Source of the DNA: Linanthus parryae
Lineage: Eukaryota > Streptophyta > Magnoliopsida > Ericales > Polemoniaceae
Assembly: GCA_023055425.1 (NCBI GenBank)
Contig: JALGPY010000003.1
Coordinates: forward strand, 74,499,491-74,563,490
DNA: 64,000 bases
Reading direction: 5' to 3'
Position 1 is the stretch's first letter. Every line of letters begins with the position of its first letter. The notes beneath the pieces were generated by a model that was given only the letters and a program-made list of their open reading frames with translations, did not search any database and had not been told where the DNA came from. Of this stretch, positions 1 to 11,723 are shown piece after piece. The translations under genes were made by a program, and so were the position numbers.

Positions 1-961
1 TCCCTGATGTTACCCCAAATGCACACTTCATGGGATTCATCTTCAATTGAAAGCGCCTGCATCTGTTGAACACTTTTCGCAAATCCGCCAGATGGTCTGC
101 CTCTTGCTTGGATTTGACAACTAGGTCATCCACATAGAATTCCACTTCTTTGTGCATCATGTTGTGGAACAGGGCCATCATGGCCCGCTGATAGGTTGCA
201 CCTGCATTTTTTAGGCCAAAAGGCATCACCGTATAGTTGAATACTCCCACCGGGGTGATGAATGCGGTTTTCCGTGCATCTTCGGGGTCCATCTTGATCT
301 GATTGTACCCACTGAAGCCGTCCATGAAGCTGAACATGCGATGACCCGCTGTCGAATCAATAAGTAAATCGATGTTGGGAAGCGGAAAATCGTCCTTAGG
401 GCAGAAACGATTGAGATCCCGGAAATCCACGCAAATACGAAGCTGCCCATTCTTCTTTACCACTGGCACGATGTTGGCCAGCCATGTGGGATGGGGATTT
501 GGCTCTATGAATTTGGCATCCAGGAGTTTGACAATCTCCTGCTTAATCTTCACGTTGAGCTCCGGCCTAAAGCTTCTTGTGCTCTGCTTTACCGGCTTGG
601 ATCCTGGAATCACATCCAACCGGTGCATGGTGATGCTCGTGTCCAGGCCCGGAATTTCATCGTATTCCCATGCGAATATGTCCTTGTACTCGGTCAAGAG
701 CTGGAGCAATCTTTCCTCCTCTTCACTTGTGAGGTCCGCACTTAGAAAGACTGGCCTCTTCTTTTCTTCGCTCGGGCTTAGGAATACCTCCTTCAGCTCC
801 TGCTTTTGCGGTCAGGGTTTGTCTTCCATGTATTCGGGTGCTTCTTTGAGTTTCTCTTCTAGAGTGCTCGGCTTTGGTTTTTCTGTCTCCGAAACCTGCT
901 CAATTTGTTTGATTTGCTCAGGGATATCCCCATGCCCACGTGAGGACACCCCCGTGCACCT
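1..961 (-). pseudogene. pol 5' part (reverse transcriptase), partial, one in-frame stop
   Basis: This is the N-terminal pol region of a Ty3/gypsy element, running off the left edge inside the RT palm. The minus strand encodes the same RT blocks as the intact copy at 42901-46506, including the CVDFRDLN, FMDGFSGYNQI, MPFGLKNAG and YVDD blocks. It follows the gag-protease stop (962-964) in the same frame. One internal TGA lies at 812-814, where the intact copy has a sense codon. RT would copy the element's RNA into DNA in cytoplasmic particles. Because of the stop and the truncation I treat it as a pseudogene fragment; the family assignment is secure. Confidence 0.85.
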
Positions 962-3570
962 TCATATGCGATAGCATTTCTTCCCGTTGGCGTAGAAACT
1001 CTCTATCTCCTTGCCTTCAGGGTCGTGTTTTGCTATTCTTTTCAGAGTGTACACACTCTTTCGCTGGTAAGCAATTCGCGGCGCCTCTCCTCGCGCAGGC
1101 GGCTTTTCGTTGGCATCCTCTCTTGTCACCATCACTCCCGCAGGCGACTGATCTTTGATATCCTCCCATCGGGGCAAAGGAGTGGGGTTGAATGGTCCTG
1201 GTGTTTGCTCATCTGCCATCTCGGTGAACCACACCGCCTCACTGAGATGCGCTTCATCCATGTTGAATGGATTTGTCGAAGCTGGTATCTCGACTATTCT
1301 TTCATTCCAAATGGCTTTCATTACTTGGTGAGCTGTTGAAGGGACAGCATCGAAGCGATGAATCCAGGCTCGACCTATGATCATGTGATACGTAGTATTT
1401 GCATCTATGACATATAATTTCGCTGAGCACTTGATTTTGCCGATCTGGATACCCAGGCGGATCCATCCTATCGTCATTCTGGAGTTGCTTCCGAATCCCA
1501 TCAGCGGGGATGGACGCTTGACAATCTTGTACTCTGGAATTCCCGCTAGCTTCAATGTTTGGAGCGAAACAACGTTAACTGCTGCTCCTCCATCAACGAA
1601 CGCTCTCTTGAACTCAACGCCATTGATGATAGCTGTCACGTACAGAGGCTTCTTGTGGCTCGCATCTGTCTTCTTGTCGCTTGCGGAAAAGTTTATGACC
1701 TTTTCTGTAGAGCGAGACGCCCTAACGACTTTCCCATTGGAGACTACGAGATCCTCCTCGTAGTCTTCTGCTATCCTTAAGATCGCCTTTGTCATTTCCG
1801 TCCGGCACTTTTCTGAGAAATTCATCTCGTCGAAGAACCTGCTGAACCCGTGCGACCCCTTCATCCGGTCGGCACGTTCGTCCTCCGTGTCTATGTTGTA
1901 GTCCTCATCCTGGATCTCGGCAATGATGGGTAGACCATCTTCTGCGACCTCTTCAATATCCACAATCGAGATCATAGCGACCTCTTTGCCTTTCGATTCT
2001 TGCTCCGCATGGGCAGGGAGTGGATTGTTGCTTACATCCTGCCTTTGATCGCTGACAATCAGTTCGCCATTCTTCATCTTTTGGCTAAACACAATTCTGA
2101 GGTTCTTGCAGTCCGCCGTGGGATGCATGAACTTTCCGTGATATTCACACCACTTCGGGTCCCTCACCATCTCCCTGGACGGTGCCTTCTCGAGCGGCGG
2201 TAGGACACCGTACTTACGCCATTGCCTGCAAAGGTCGCTTGCTTCTTCCACCGAACATGGCAGAGGTGGTGCATCAAAGTTCACAATCTTCGCCTGCTTT
2301 TGGGGTGAGACCGTATTCACTTCGGCCTCGCGTCCCCTCTTGTAGCTGAATCTCCCGATCTTGAAAGTAGTACCGCCCGAGGATCGCTCAGGGGCGTTTC
2401 TCTTTTTCTGCCTTTCCACTATAGGCTCGATGTTCTTCGTGCATTCGATTAGCTTTGAAAACGTAGGCGTTTGCAAGTTAATAAGCATACCTTTATACTC
2501 GTCTCGCATGCACTGCAGGCATATCTCTACGAGTCTGCTCTCGAGTATCACATCTTTGCATTCCAAAAACTTGGCCCTGAACTTCTTGATGAAGGTTATT
2601 CTGTCCTCCTCGCGCTTCTGATATATCCGCGAGAGATGAATCATCGTTACCTTTTCCTCCATTTGGAAGAACTTGGTGTAGAACCTCTGGACCATGTCGT
2701 CCCAAGTCTTCACGGACCTGGCTCCCAACGTCCTGTACCACTTGTAAGCCACGTTCCCCAGGGATTTCGGGAACTCGCGCATCAGCAGTTTGGGATCAGC
2801 TCCATATGGCCCCATCACATCGATGAAACGCATGACATGCTCATGGGCATTCCCATTGACATCTTCGAACTTATCCCATTTTGGAGCCTTGTACCCAGCA
2901 GGGTTAGGCATGAGATAGATCTCTCGTGGATAGGTGGATCGTTGTCGAGCTGCGGGATGATGGTATCCGCGAACGATTGGTGAGCCAGAATGGTGTCTAT
3001 GCGCCGTTGCAGCGACGTCATACACTCCGGAGTACTTCCCTCGGCAGCTGGAGGAGGGGTTGCCGCAGGTGGAGGCAACACATATGCCGCAGGCGGGCTA
3101 GGGACGTATTGCGAATTCACGTTACCCCAAATTGCCGTTGGGGGAGGCAAGGGATACTTTGAGGCCGGATTAGGTACCAAAGCCGGAGGCTGAGGAGTAT
3201 GAGCAGCGAGAGGCAACATTTGAGCTGTTGACCCCTGAATTGAGGGTAGCTGCGTAGTCGCCGGTGGAGTTTGCAGATTGGGGTTGGGTGATGTGGTTGA
3301 CACTCCCAATCCTTGAGTGGTGGATACTCCTCCTCCCTGAGAGACGGCGGTGGCTGGTGCAGGGTTTGGATCAAGAGTCCCCAAGACAGCCATGATCCGT
3401 TCTAGCTGCGCAGATTGAGCTTTGAGAGCCTTCGCCTGACTCTGGATGGTGGCGTCCAAGGCTTCTAGCGTCGGAGCTTCACCGGGAGCTGTAGGAGTAC
3501 GGTGAATCTCCTCTCCTGAGGCGGCCTCCGTGGAAGGCGATCTGTTACTGACATCATCCTCCTGAGACAT
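962..3570 (-). pseudogene. gag-protease with a one-base frameshift
   Basis: This is the capsid-protease polyprotein of the left Tat element, in two overlapping frames (2815-3570 and 962-3025). Compared with the intact copy at 46639-49251, one G is missing near position 2928. The N-terminal part has an acidic start (MSQEDD) and a predicted coiled coil (SQAKALKAQSAQLERI), followed by a long Pro/Thr/Ala-rich linker. The capsid block (YKAPKWDKFEDV ... REFPKSLGNVAYKWY), a C-H-H-C knuckle-like stretch (WCEYHGKFMHPTADC) and the protease motif (FVDGGAAVNVV) all sit in the second frame. The ORF ends at a TGA (962-964), after which pol continues in the same frame. Start chosen: ATG at 3568-3570, which matches the intact copy. 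Confidence 0.88.
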
Positions 3571-3588
3571 GGTTGCTTAAGATGGTAG

Positions 3589-3607
3589 GTTCACGTCGGG
3601 TTCACCA
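3589..3607 (-). other. Primer binding site of the left Tat element
   Basis: On the minus strand the LTR ends and, three bases on, TGGTGAACCCGACGTGAAC follows. The TGG start and the position are those of a tRNA primer site. The same site is present at 49272-49289 and 51075-51093. I could not assign the tRNA with confidence. Confidence 0.75.
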
Positions 3608-3610
3608 AAA

Positions 3611-4237
3611 TGTGCACAAGAGAATCCGGCGGGGAGCACTCTGTGTACACCGAGAGTAGGGGATCGGAAATGGCACAGGAAGAGTTGGGTTGTATGTAGG
3701 GAGAGAGTAAGGCAGTAGTAATGTCTGAGAGAGAGACAGGGGTTTGGCAGAGCTTCCGCGTATGTCTGATGTGTCCTCCTTGTATGGAAGGGTTAACGTC
3801 CTATATATAACGGAGAATGTGACCGTTGCAGTGTGGTTAATGCGCCCATCAATGGCGGCTTAATTAGCTTAACCGCAACGGCACGTTCGTCCGCATATAT
3901 AGGGACCGTTACAGCACGTTATGCGCGAATACCGGAACCGTTATGGGGTTGACCGGGTTTGACCGGATTGACCGGGTTTATGGAGCTCGTGCCATAAATC
4001 TCTCAAAAGCAGTTACTAAAGGTCGTGCGCGGGCTTGGCTCGCACGCGACAAGACTTACTCTAGCCTCCAAACCACTAAGTCCCTACAAGTCCCGTGCAG
4101 TGGTATGCGAGGGCTCTGTCTCGCAGCCCCCACATGGATCAGCGCGGCTGGTGATCCAGTGTGTGTGGAGCACAATATGGTGTGCTAGATGATTGCCACG
4201 TGGCCAAGATCTGTCTGTTCAGAAAGCACTATCTACA
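3611..4237 (-). repeat. 5' LTR of the left Tat element
   Basis: This 627-bp LTR reads TGTGCACAAG ... CTATCTACA on the plus strand and matches the LTRs at 21057, 34247, 49293 and 51097. It contains three TTGACC W-box-like cores (3949, 3959, 3968). Two TATA-like stretches usable for minus-strand transcription lie near 3810 and 3895. The W-box cluster is upstream of these TATA boxes in the minus direction. Confidence 0.9.
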
Positions 4238-5238
4238 CCAGGTAACTAGTTACTGCAATCTTCTGTCGATCTCATGCTGTTCTATGTCTCGGTCTACTTC
4301 GGGTCCTCTCGGTCCACCTCCGTCTACCGGTCCATTCTAGTAGGCTAACGACGTGAACGACAACGGGTCCCGTCGGCCCACCGTTGCACGAGTATTCTTT
4401 ACACCCACCGATTCTACCTAAATGGCCAACCCTATTCAAATCACCTCTCAGTCTCTTTGACTCGGGATTGTGTTCACGTTCTCTATCACGCTAGGCCAAG
4501 TCTCCATCAAGCACTCCACCTAAGTACTAGCAATTCCGGGTAGCTACTCCATTGTTGCTAAGGATTAAGCATCAAACATGAACAATAACTAAACTAAATT
4601 AAACATTAAGCAAGATAACACAATCATGAAGAATAATCATTCTCTAATGGCCATTCATCTCACAAATAGAGTGTGTCAATAACCCTAGTTCAACAATAAA
4701 CCAAAAGATGTGAAGAATCGTCACAATCATGAATCCAAAACATGTATCAATCTCAATAATCCGGAAAAGATGAATCTAACATAACCCTAGGCTCTCCATA
4801 GAGCCTAGAAAAGAATCTAGCTGCTCATAACAATGAGAAGATGCACAAGTTTCTCCATAGATAATGAAAGAGAAGAGAAGAAGTGATCAAACGGTGAAAT
4901 CGCCGAAGAGTAGACGAATCCGGGCAATCCCCAAGCTCCAAGATGCTCTCCAATGGTGTCCCGTTGCTCTCCTCAATTCTGTCCATACTAGCTATCATAA
5001 GCTTCAATATTTCTTTCATCTCCGCATCTTCTTGATTGCAATGAGGAAGGGTGTGCATATCTCCATAGGAGTAGTACGGTGAATAGCCTGGAGCTTGCCC
5101 ATAGAAATTATGCCCCCACATGATCACCAAGATACCTGCACAATAATTCGCTAGGTAGCAGGTGAGATCAACAAATAAATAAACAAAAGCAAAAATAAAA
5201 TTCCCGGAAAGTTAAGAATTCTAACTAATTCAACCGAA

Positions 5239-5257
5239 GTCCCCCGCAAAGGCGCCA
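5239..5257 (-). other. tRNA-Asp-type primer binding site
   Basis: Minus strand TGGCGCCTTTGCGGGGGAC begins six bases after the presumed LTR end. It differs at a few positions from the standard Athila primer site complementary to tRNA-Asp, which fits an old copy. Confidence 0.6.
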
Positions 5258-5263
5258 AAAACT

Positions 5264-7109
5264 TGACACGTTTCAACCACAAGTGTATGGCCCTCGTGTG
5301 TAGTAATATCCGGAAATCCGGGTTTATCGAACCCGAAGGACTTGTCGTGAACTAATTAGTATGATTAACTTTATGTGGGCTAGCAATTGAGAGTTTTCTA
5401 AACTAAATAATTAAAAAGATAAAACAAATATTTAATTATTGAGATTTAATATAGGAGGAACAACCAGGACACCTCGTTTGAGAGATTGCTAGGATTTTCT
5501 TGTTGACGACGTTCTATGATTTGTGAAACACAGACAAAATTCACTTTGCTAATCGAGCAATACTAACTCACCGAGTTACAAAGTGAGCATCCTATGCCTA
5601 GGTTACATTAAAACCGAGTTACCAAGTTCTAATTATCCCTAAACATGCATTAACGATGAATTCTACTCTAACGATCCCATTCGACGTAGCCGAGTTACAA
5701 AGCCTATGAACGGGTGATTGTTTGATTTTCCGGTTTAACAATTACCGAGTTACCAAATAATTGCAAACTAAGTTCTAGCTAACAAGACGTCTCCAATTAA
5801 CTATATAGGATGAAGATCACAAAACAATCATAGCAAACGTAAAATCATCAATTACGTTTATCAAAACATGAATCTCAATTCATAAAACGCATAATCAATG
5901 TGAAAATCCTAACCCCAAATTCGGGTCCTGATCTAAGAAGTTTAGCTACGCATATTCATGATCACAAATACAAGTGTTTGTGTGATCATGATCAAAAACA
6001 AAGAAAAGAAGGAGAAAGGAGATCAAACAAGGTTTCCCAGGCTCCACGATGTGATCCAAGCTCCCAGTTGATGTCCCGTCCTTCAATAATGCGTCTCTCT
6101 TCTGAAAATATGACCTAATATGTCTAAAATACGTTCCCTAAGAGTCTCGGGTCAATTAGGAAAGTTTTAAGCATTGTTTCCTTAATTTTGGCCGCCTCTG
6201 CACAGTGTCTTCGTAAGAAGACTTTTCTCTTCGTAGGAAGAGTCTTCCTGCGAAGACATTTTCTCTTCGTAGGATGGTCTTCGTAGGAAGAGACTTCGTA
6301 CGAAGACTTTTTCTCTTCGTAGGAAGGTCTTCCCAGATAGATACTGCAAGCTTTTTTAGGAAGAAATTTTCAGCAACTCAAAATTTGGCTAAGTATAATC
6401 TCTTCGTACGAAGACAAATCTCTTCGTACGATGAGAAGTCTGGGTCACCCAAAAACATCCTTTTTCGACTAATTTCTGATTCCTTGCTCGCGCATTTGCT
6501 TCCTTAAGTATCTCCTCGACCTCGAGACTCCTTTTATGCTATAAAACATTCCCAAATTTTGGGGAACCCTTCATTCATCAATTTAGCTCCTCGAAAGGCG
6601 TGTTTGGCATTCTGGATTCTTTTGGCCGCGTATTATCTCTTTGAGCATCCTTTTTGACATAACTTTTTCGTCCGGACTCCGATAAATGTAATTTTTGCAC
6701 CTTTGGATTCCTTTTGCAATGTAGACTTCATCCGTGTAGAGAAATTCCCGTTTCCGGACCATTTCCTCGTTTTTCTCAATTATTGCCCAATATTTGGCAA
6801 AAACATCCAAAACACGCCAAATTCGTCTTTTCTTCTATTTTGAAGCTCGTTTATTCTCTCGACTTGATTCCCGCATACGTAATTCCTGTCAAACAACAAC
6901 ATGAACACTACCGCGAAGATAAAATGTGATAAATTATCAAAATCATACTCAAAACTATTAAGAAACGCCCGGGTTGTGCATTAAAGCTCAAAAATATCCA
7001 AAAGTGTATTTTCTTCATATTTTGGCTCAAATCTTGTCAATTTGCACCGAAACGCACACAAATAACAATGTAAAGTGTACGTATGATAACTATTATTAAG
7101 GAGTTATCA
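5264..7109 (-). repeat. 5' LTR of the Athila-like element
   Basis: The boundaries are TGA ... TCA in both directions. The inner end abuts the primer site; the outer end abuts a gag reading frame (…GGCTATGG then TGATAACTCC), which marks an insertion point. It includes an accession-like AT-rich body and, at 6190-6440, repeated CTTCGTAGGAAGA and CTTCGTACGAAGAC palindromes. No coding capacity is seen. Confidence 0.55.
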
Positions 7110-7741
7110 CCATAGCCTCCATTTCCTCGGCCTTCCAGCTTCCTCTTTCCCAACCATTGTTTCAGGGTCACATTGACTCTCCATATGTTCGCTACTACCC
7201 CATAGGCTTCTGACAAGGTTTCATAGCCTCTGGTGAGCATGGTCTTCTGAACTTCAAGATTCAGTCCTGCTATAAAGCGGGTAACCATGCACCTTTCTGT
7301 TGGCAACATGTCTTCAGCGAACTGAGCTAACTCCACGAACTTGTCATAATAGTCCGTCACGGAGTCGTTGCCCTGCTTTAGCGCGATGAATTCATTATAC
7401 TTCTGTTCCTTGACGTGATCCGGATAGAATTTTGTTCTCATAGAAGACTTCATTGCATCCCATCTAAATCCTTCCTGAGCTACGAGCCTTGCTCGATTAG
7501 CTTTCCACCTGTTATCGTCCTTGTCCTTGAAGTAGAAATTCGTCCGATTAATATTGTGGAATTGGGGGCACTCCATTGCCAGAAAGATCTTGTCAAAGTC
7601 CCTGATCTAGTTCTCGAGAAATACTGGTTCCTCCTTCCCATGGAAGTTGCTCGGGTTCCGTTGAGCTATCATCTTAGCCCAGTCTGGTTCTCGCTCAGCG
7701 ACGACATTGTTGTTTTGATTGTTCAGGTTGTTGTGGTTCAT
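7110..7741 (-). pseudogene. gag of the chromovirus-like element, truncated, one stop
   Basis: The reading frame starts at ATG 7741 (MNHNNLNNQNNN) and holds the retrotransposon-gag capsid fold region (WDAMKSSMRTKFYPDHV, KYNEFIALKQGNDSVTDYY, RFIAGLNLEVQ). A TAG at 7607-7609 replaces the Trp of the usual ENW motif. The frame is then cut at 7109, where the Athila-like LTR begins, so the zinc knuckle, protease and pol are missing. Gag normally forms the cytoplasmic particle in which the element's RNA is copied. The lineage call is based on the ENW(stop)IRDFDKIF and capsid blocks. Confidence 0.7.
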
Positions 7742-8287
7742 GGCCTGCACGAATGACCCATATGAGCAATCAGTTGAGCAACATGTGAGTCCAATGCCGC
7801 TTCCCCTCCCATTTGGGTAGACGCATTGCTTCTGGTCGCGTAGCGGTGTTGCATGTCGTTCATGCTCCCTACACTATTGTATATCGATTACGCGGTGCGA
7901 GTATGAAAGTAGGTATGACATGAATAATGCATATACAATAGTTCTAAGCAGTTACGATAAAGTCGCATACACAATTATACAATGACTGTTTACAACTTAA
8001 GTTATCTCATCGAGATACACACAAATATGAGAAATAGATCCATCATAAGTAGGGGATTAACCAAAGCGGGATTGCATGTCATACATTACCAAAAGTGAGT
8101 GTATACCACCCTCAATCCCGACAAAGACACACATAAGTTCAGAATATGGGGAATGCTACCATCCCCAAAACAACATACACGACCTACATAATTTACAAGC
8201 ATGGAACGAAAAGTCCTACTTGCATGAGTGTCCGGACTAACAAAAGGGTCTTTTATAAAGGAGTGGGAGGGTGGGGATCCCTACTAG

Positions 8288-8710
8288 CTAGTCGTCGGAA
8301 GCCTCGTAGTCGGTGATCTCAACCTCAGGCCTAGGTTTGGTAGTCGGGTCGGCCCAGTGCATCTCGGCTTGCACGAAACGGGCACATAGGGACTCAGGGG
8401 TTACTGTCCATCCACCGTCATGACGAAAGCCAGTAGGCTGGGGCCTCAAAGATTGGTTCACAATGCCACGGTACTCGCGCTTAAGCGCCATGTAAGGTTC
8501 AACACTTGGTAAAGATGCTAGGATGCAGTGCATCCTCACCAGGTTATGGAAGAAATGATCGGTACGCGCATACTTAAAGGCCCAGTTCTCACATCGCATG
8601 TCCACCCTGTCATAGAATTTGGTAATGGTCTCCCCAGGCCTTTGCTGGGTACAAGAAGGATAGTTGTCTCCCAATTCTGCGTGTTTCGGGGTTCGGATTC
8701 GTACGACCAT
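8288..8710 (-). CDS. Unassigned ORF in the leader of the chromovirus-like element
   Basis: This 140-residue frame lies between the degenerate primer site and gag, on the same strand. I do not recognise the family. It is basic and hydrophilic at its start (VVRIRTPKHAELG). A PGETITKFYDRVD stretch loosely recalls gag capsid helices, and the C-terminus is acidic (EVEITDYEASDD). There is no signal peptide or membrane segment. It could be a small upstream ORF of the element, a displaced gag-like fragment, or chance. No second copy is available in the window to test conservation. Confidence 0.3.
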   Translation of the reverse strand: MVVRIRTPKHAELGDNYPSCTQQRPGETITKFYDRVDMRCENWAFKYARTDHFFHNLVRMHCILASLPSVEPYMALKREYRGIVNQSLRPQPTGFRHDGGWTVTPESLCARFVQAEMHWADPTTKPRPEVEITDYEASDD

Positions 8711-8969
8711 CTACAAGGTAAGAGAAACAGTCTATCAGTCCAATACACCGTCCTCCTAATGGTTTTCTTTAGGAAAGTCACCCTAGGAGTCCGTAAAGAA
8801 CTAAAGTGCATATAAAGCATGATAGTAGCATGAAGCATATAACAAATAATAATTTAGCATGCCAGAATAAGTAAAAGAGAACACCCATACACCCCGCTTG
8901 TCTTCATTTTACTTAGCTTTTATGTTGCCCTAATCAAGTTCAAACTTGGTTGTTGTAAATTTTAAAAAT

Positions 8970-8985
8970 CTTAGCTCTGACATCA
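8970..8985 (-). other. Degenerate initiator-Met-type primer site
   Basis: Minus strand TGATGTCAGAGCTAAG resembles the usual TGGTATCAGAGC primer site, with changes or a small deletion at its start. The LTR boundary next to it is therefore uncertain by a few bases. Confidence 0.45.
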
Positions 8986-10491
8986 CCCCCGATTTTAAGA
9001 GGGGCCGGAGATCGGGGTAGTGTCCTCCATAAAGGGAATTACCCTTTCGTATAAGGAGTATTAGTAACAAGAAAGTGAAAGGAAACATCCAAACTACTGA
9101 TGAAAATTTTACGCAAATAACATTGTTTGTGGCTGAGTCCAAACAGAACTACAAGCATTGAAAACTAGATATTACACCAAAAGTTTACTCTCTAATTAAT
9201 TACTAATTGCTAGTGTTTGCAGGTGAGAACGAGTCGTGACTCCAGCGCGTTACGCCATGCAAACCAGTCATATACCTGCTGGGGAGTTAAAAGAACAAAA
9301 GACCGTAGTTCTTCGAATATCAGTAAAACTGATTGAATATACAACTTAGCATGTAAAAAAGATGGCTACGAAAGGTTACGGGGTCTGCATTTGAAACTGT
9401 TTGAGCAGTAACGGAGTATAAGTATGAAGCTCAAAGTTTGCAATGTTTCATAAGATTCCCAAACGTTCAGTAATTCCATTTAAAGAGTCTTTTCTCGAGT
9501 GGCATGTCTACTCAGAACACGGATTATAATAATTGTTTCCATATTAAAGACATAACTGTCGTATTATTGATTCTCAGTAACCAGGGTAGACCAGGGTAAA
9601 TAGTAACCGATGATACTGGGTTATAGGGGGTTCTGGTAACCCGACCTCTTTGCCAAGCATTGTGGATTGGGGTTTCCGATCTCGCTAGTCATCATACAAG
9701 CCAACCACTAGACCTTAAGTGTCGACACACTCTTAATATTGTAAGTTAGAAGGGTAGTACTAGAATGTTGAAATCCATCCTACGATGAAAGGATTCGGGG
9801 CGCACGGAGTCCCATGTCTTTAGAGTCTGGCCGAGGGAATCATCACCCGATAGTAACGTAAAGTAAAGTAACACAACGTAGACCTATAACACTGTCGTAG
9901 ACCCAACTGGTTCCGGTACTTGTGATTCTTTCACTTTACGTTTATTTAATGAATTCTGACTTAGCGACATTTAAACAATGAGTTTCCTGATTTTGAAGGC
10001 GATTAGTAAAGTGTCGGTTCAAAAGCAAGTATGGTGTGTTTGACAAATAGACGAAGTACGAAAGTTATTTTCAAATAAACAAGTATATCACATGAAAAGA
10101 ATCGACACGCAAAACTAAGCATGTAAACTCACCGTGAGAGCCAAAAGTGTTATCTACGCCGCTACTAATAGACTCTACAATCATAAACATAAATTCTTAA
10201 TCACAAACAACTTTGTATCACAAGTAGACAATGCATATGTCTTATATGATATGAAAGCGGAAACCTAATCGAATATGCCTCACCTATTCATAAACTCCTA
10301 ATTTATTTTATGAAACTAACCCAATAAATTTTGGGAAGAAAAAATATTTAATAATAAAATTAAAGGGATTTAATTGATGATAAAAGAAACATTTTTGTTT
10401 TCTTCTTCTTCTTTAAAGGTAGTCGAATCTCCACATTTAATTGAGTACAACCAAGTTAGCATTTAGTTTAATCTGAAATAATATTTTGTAT

Positions 10492-10523
<32 letters not shown>

Positions 10524-10530
10524 GATATAT

Positions 10531-10564
<34 letters not shown>

Positions 10565-11636
10565 CGAAACATACACAATTTATTTAGAGGACTTATTATT
10601 ATTTTTTTAAACAATTATAAATATTGAATTTCAACTAATTTATGATTTCTTGGAAATTTTATCTTTTCATTGGCATTCCCACGTGTTTGCTTTCATCAAT
10701 TTATTTGGAAAAACAAAGTTTGACTAATTCTTAAATAATCATTTAAACTAATTAAACAAATAGGTAAATGTAAATTAATTGCAGGTTGTCTAAAATACAC
10801 CAAGCTCCCCCATTACAAGATAAATAGTTTCTGCACTTAACACATTATACCCTCAACATTTAAACTAGTGCAATATACTCCCTGCAACCACATCTGTTTC
10901 ACAATCACTCTCTTCTCCAATGGGTTCTTCCCGATGATTCAAACAAACACACACCCACACACCCACACACACGAGTCATTATACATGATCAACTAACGTT
11001 TATAGCTTAGGAAATCGACATGTGAGAGTTCAATTTACCGGAAAAAGAGGAGGTTAGGTTGTTATTTGTTGGCTGGGTTTTGTTCTCAGTAAAATAAGAG
11101 AGGGTAAAGAGATAAGAGTGGAGAGATAAAGATGAAGGGAAGTAGAAGAAGGAATTTATTGAGAACATAAGGAGAGAAGTGACTAAGTGATGTTGGTTAC
11201 GGGACGGAGAAGTGAAATCACAGAGGAGGGAGGAAGAAATTTGCAGGTGGGTACCGTGGCCAATTCTATGCCGAAGGAGAAGGGAGAAGTTCTACTGTGT
11301 GGCGCGGTCACGAGTTTACGTGATGATTTGCTACGCGAAATGTGGTGCGCGTCAAACAATTAGTATGCGGCTAACGCTTTAAAACGCGACGAAAATTCTA
11401 AACGTGCTGACGAGCGATACACGACGAATAATAAAAAATTTCTTTTTATATAAAAACATATTTTTTTTGAAATACTTAAGAAGATATATGTATATATACA
11501 TATTTAGATTATGATTTATGAAACATATAATTTATTATAAAACTAAAAATAGTTAAAATTTAATCGTAACGGATAGTAAAACACTACGTAACATCAAATT
11601 ACTAAACTATTCTTAGGGAAAATATCAGGTATTACA
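8986..11636 (-). repeat. 5' LTR of the chromovirus-like element
   Basis: The minus strand begins TGTAATACCTGATATTTTC at 11636, a start typical of chromovirus LTRs, and ends in a GGGGGTGATGTCA stretch. It holds a (CA)n-(TA)n microsatellite (about 10493-10563) and a CT-rich leader-like stretch (minus strand, about 11290-11100). No ORF of note is seen in 9150-11636. Confidence 0.55.
10493..10563. repeat. Compound CA/TA microsatellite
   Basis: About 12 CA units are followed by a long interrupted TA run. It lies inside the chromovirus-like LTR. Confidence 0.9.
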
Positions 11637-11723
11637 TGGACGGTGGTATATTGCTGCTCCGGTTTGTAGAACAAAATTGATTTTTGAAATCTTAAAAGTC
11701 AAATGAAGTTTTGAAATCTTCAA

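Larger units (their letters stand above)
1..4237 (-). mobile_element. Tat-lineage Ty3/gypsy retrotransposon, 5' two-thirds, cut by the window edge
   Basis: This is an LTR retrotransposon transcribed on the minus strand. Its 5' LTR is 3611-4237, its primer site 3589-3607, gag-protease 962-3570 and the start of pol 1-961. Integrase, any antisense gene and the 3' LTR lie beyond the left edge. It belongs to the same family as the two elements at 21057-51725. It is broken by one gag frameshift and one pol stop, so it cannot be autonomous. The sequence just right of the LTR (from 4238) belongs to another retroelement, so this copy is nested. No target duplication can be tested because the far end is outside the window. 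Confidence 0.88.
4238..7109 (-). mobile_element. Athila-like Ty3/gypsy element, 5' LTR and leader only
   Basis: On the minus strand an LTR-like block runs from 7109 (TGATAACTCC) to 5264 (GTGTCA). It is followed by TGGCGCCTTTGCGGGGGAC at 5257-5239, very close to the tRNA-Asp-type primer site known from Athila-group elements. Inside lies a short ORF, 4825-5130 (minus, starts MVIMWGHNFYG), in the position of a gag N-terminus; it has no domain I can name. The element is cut at 4237 by the left Tat element, and it interrupts a chromovirus-like gag at 7110. The 1846-bp LTR is AT-rich and holds a cluster of TCTTCGTACGAAGA-type palindromes (6190-6440). The lineage is inferred mainly from the primer site. 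Confidence 0.6.
7110..11636 (-). mobile_element. Chromovirus-like Ty3/gypsy element, LTR plus gag 5' part
   Basis: In minus-strand order this holds a 2.65-kb LTR (11636 to about 8985), a degenerate initiator-Met-type primer site (8970-8985, TGATGTCAGAGCTAAG), a leader with an unassigned ORF (8288-8710), and a gag of chromovirus (Tekay/Del-like) type (7110-7741). Gag is cut at 7109 by the Athila-like element; the rest lies outside the window. Blocks of this LTR resemble the solo LTR split across 19612-21056 and 51731-53173. Examples are a TAAAGTGAAAGA block, a block with GGGACT.CGTG.G, and a CTGGTCTACCCTGGTTAC block. The two LTRs are therefore relatives. Its outer end (11636) joins a hAT transposase fragment. 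Confidence 0.6.

Noticed and set aside
6190..6440. Heat-shock elements (nTTCnnGAAn) in the palindrome cluster
   Set aside because: The palindromes have TTC and GAA separated by four bases, not two, so they do not match the heat-shock element.
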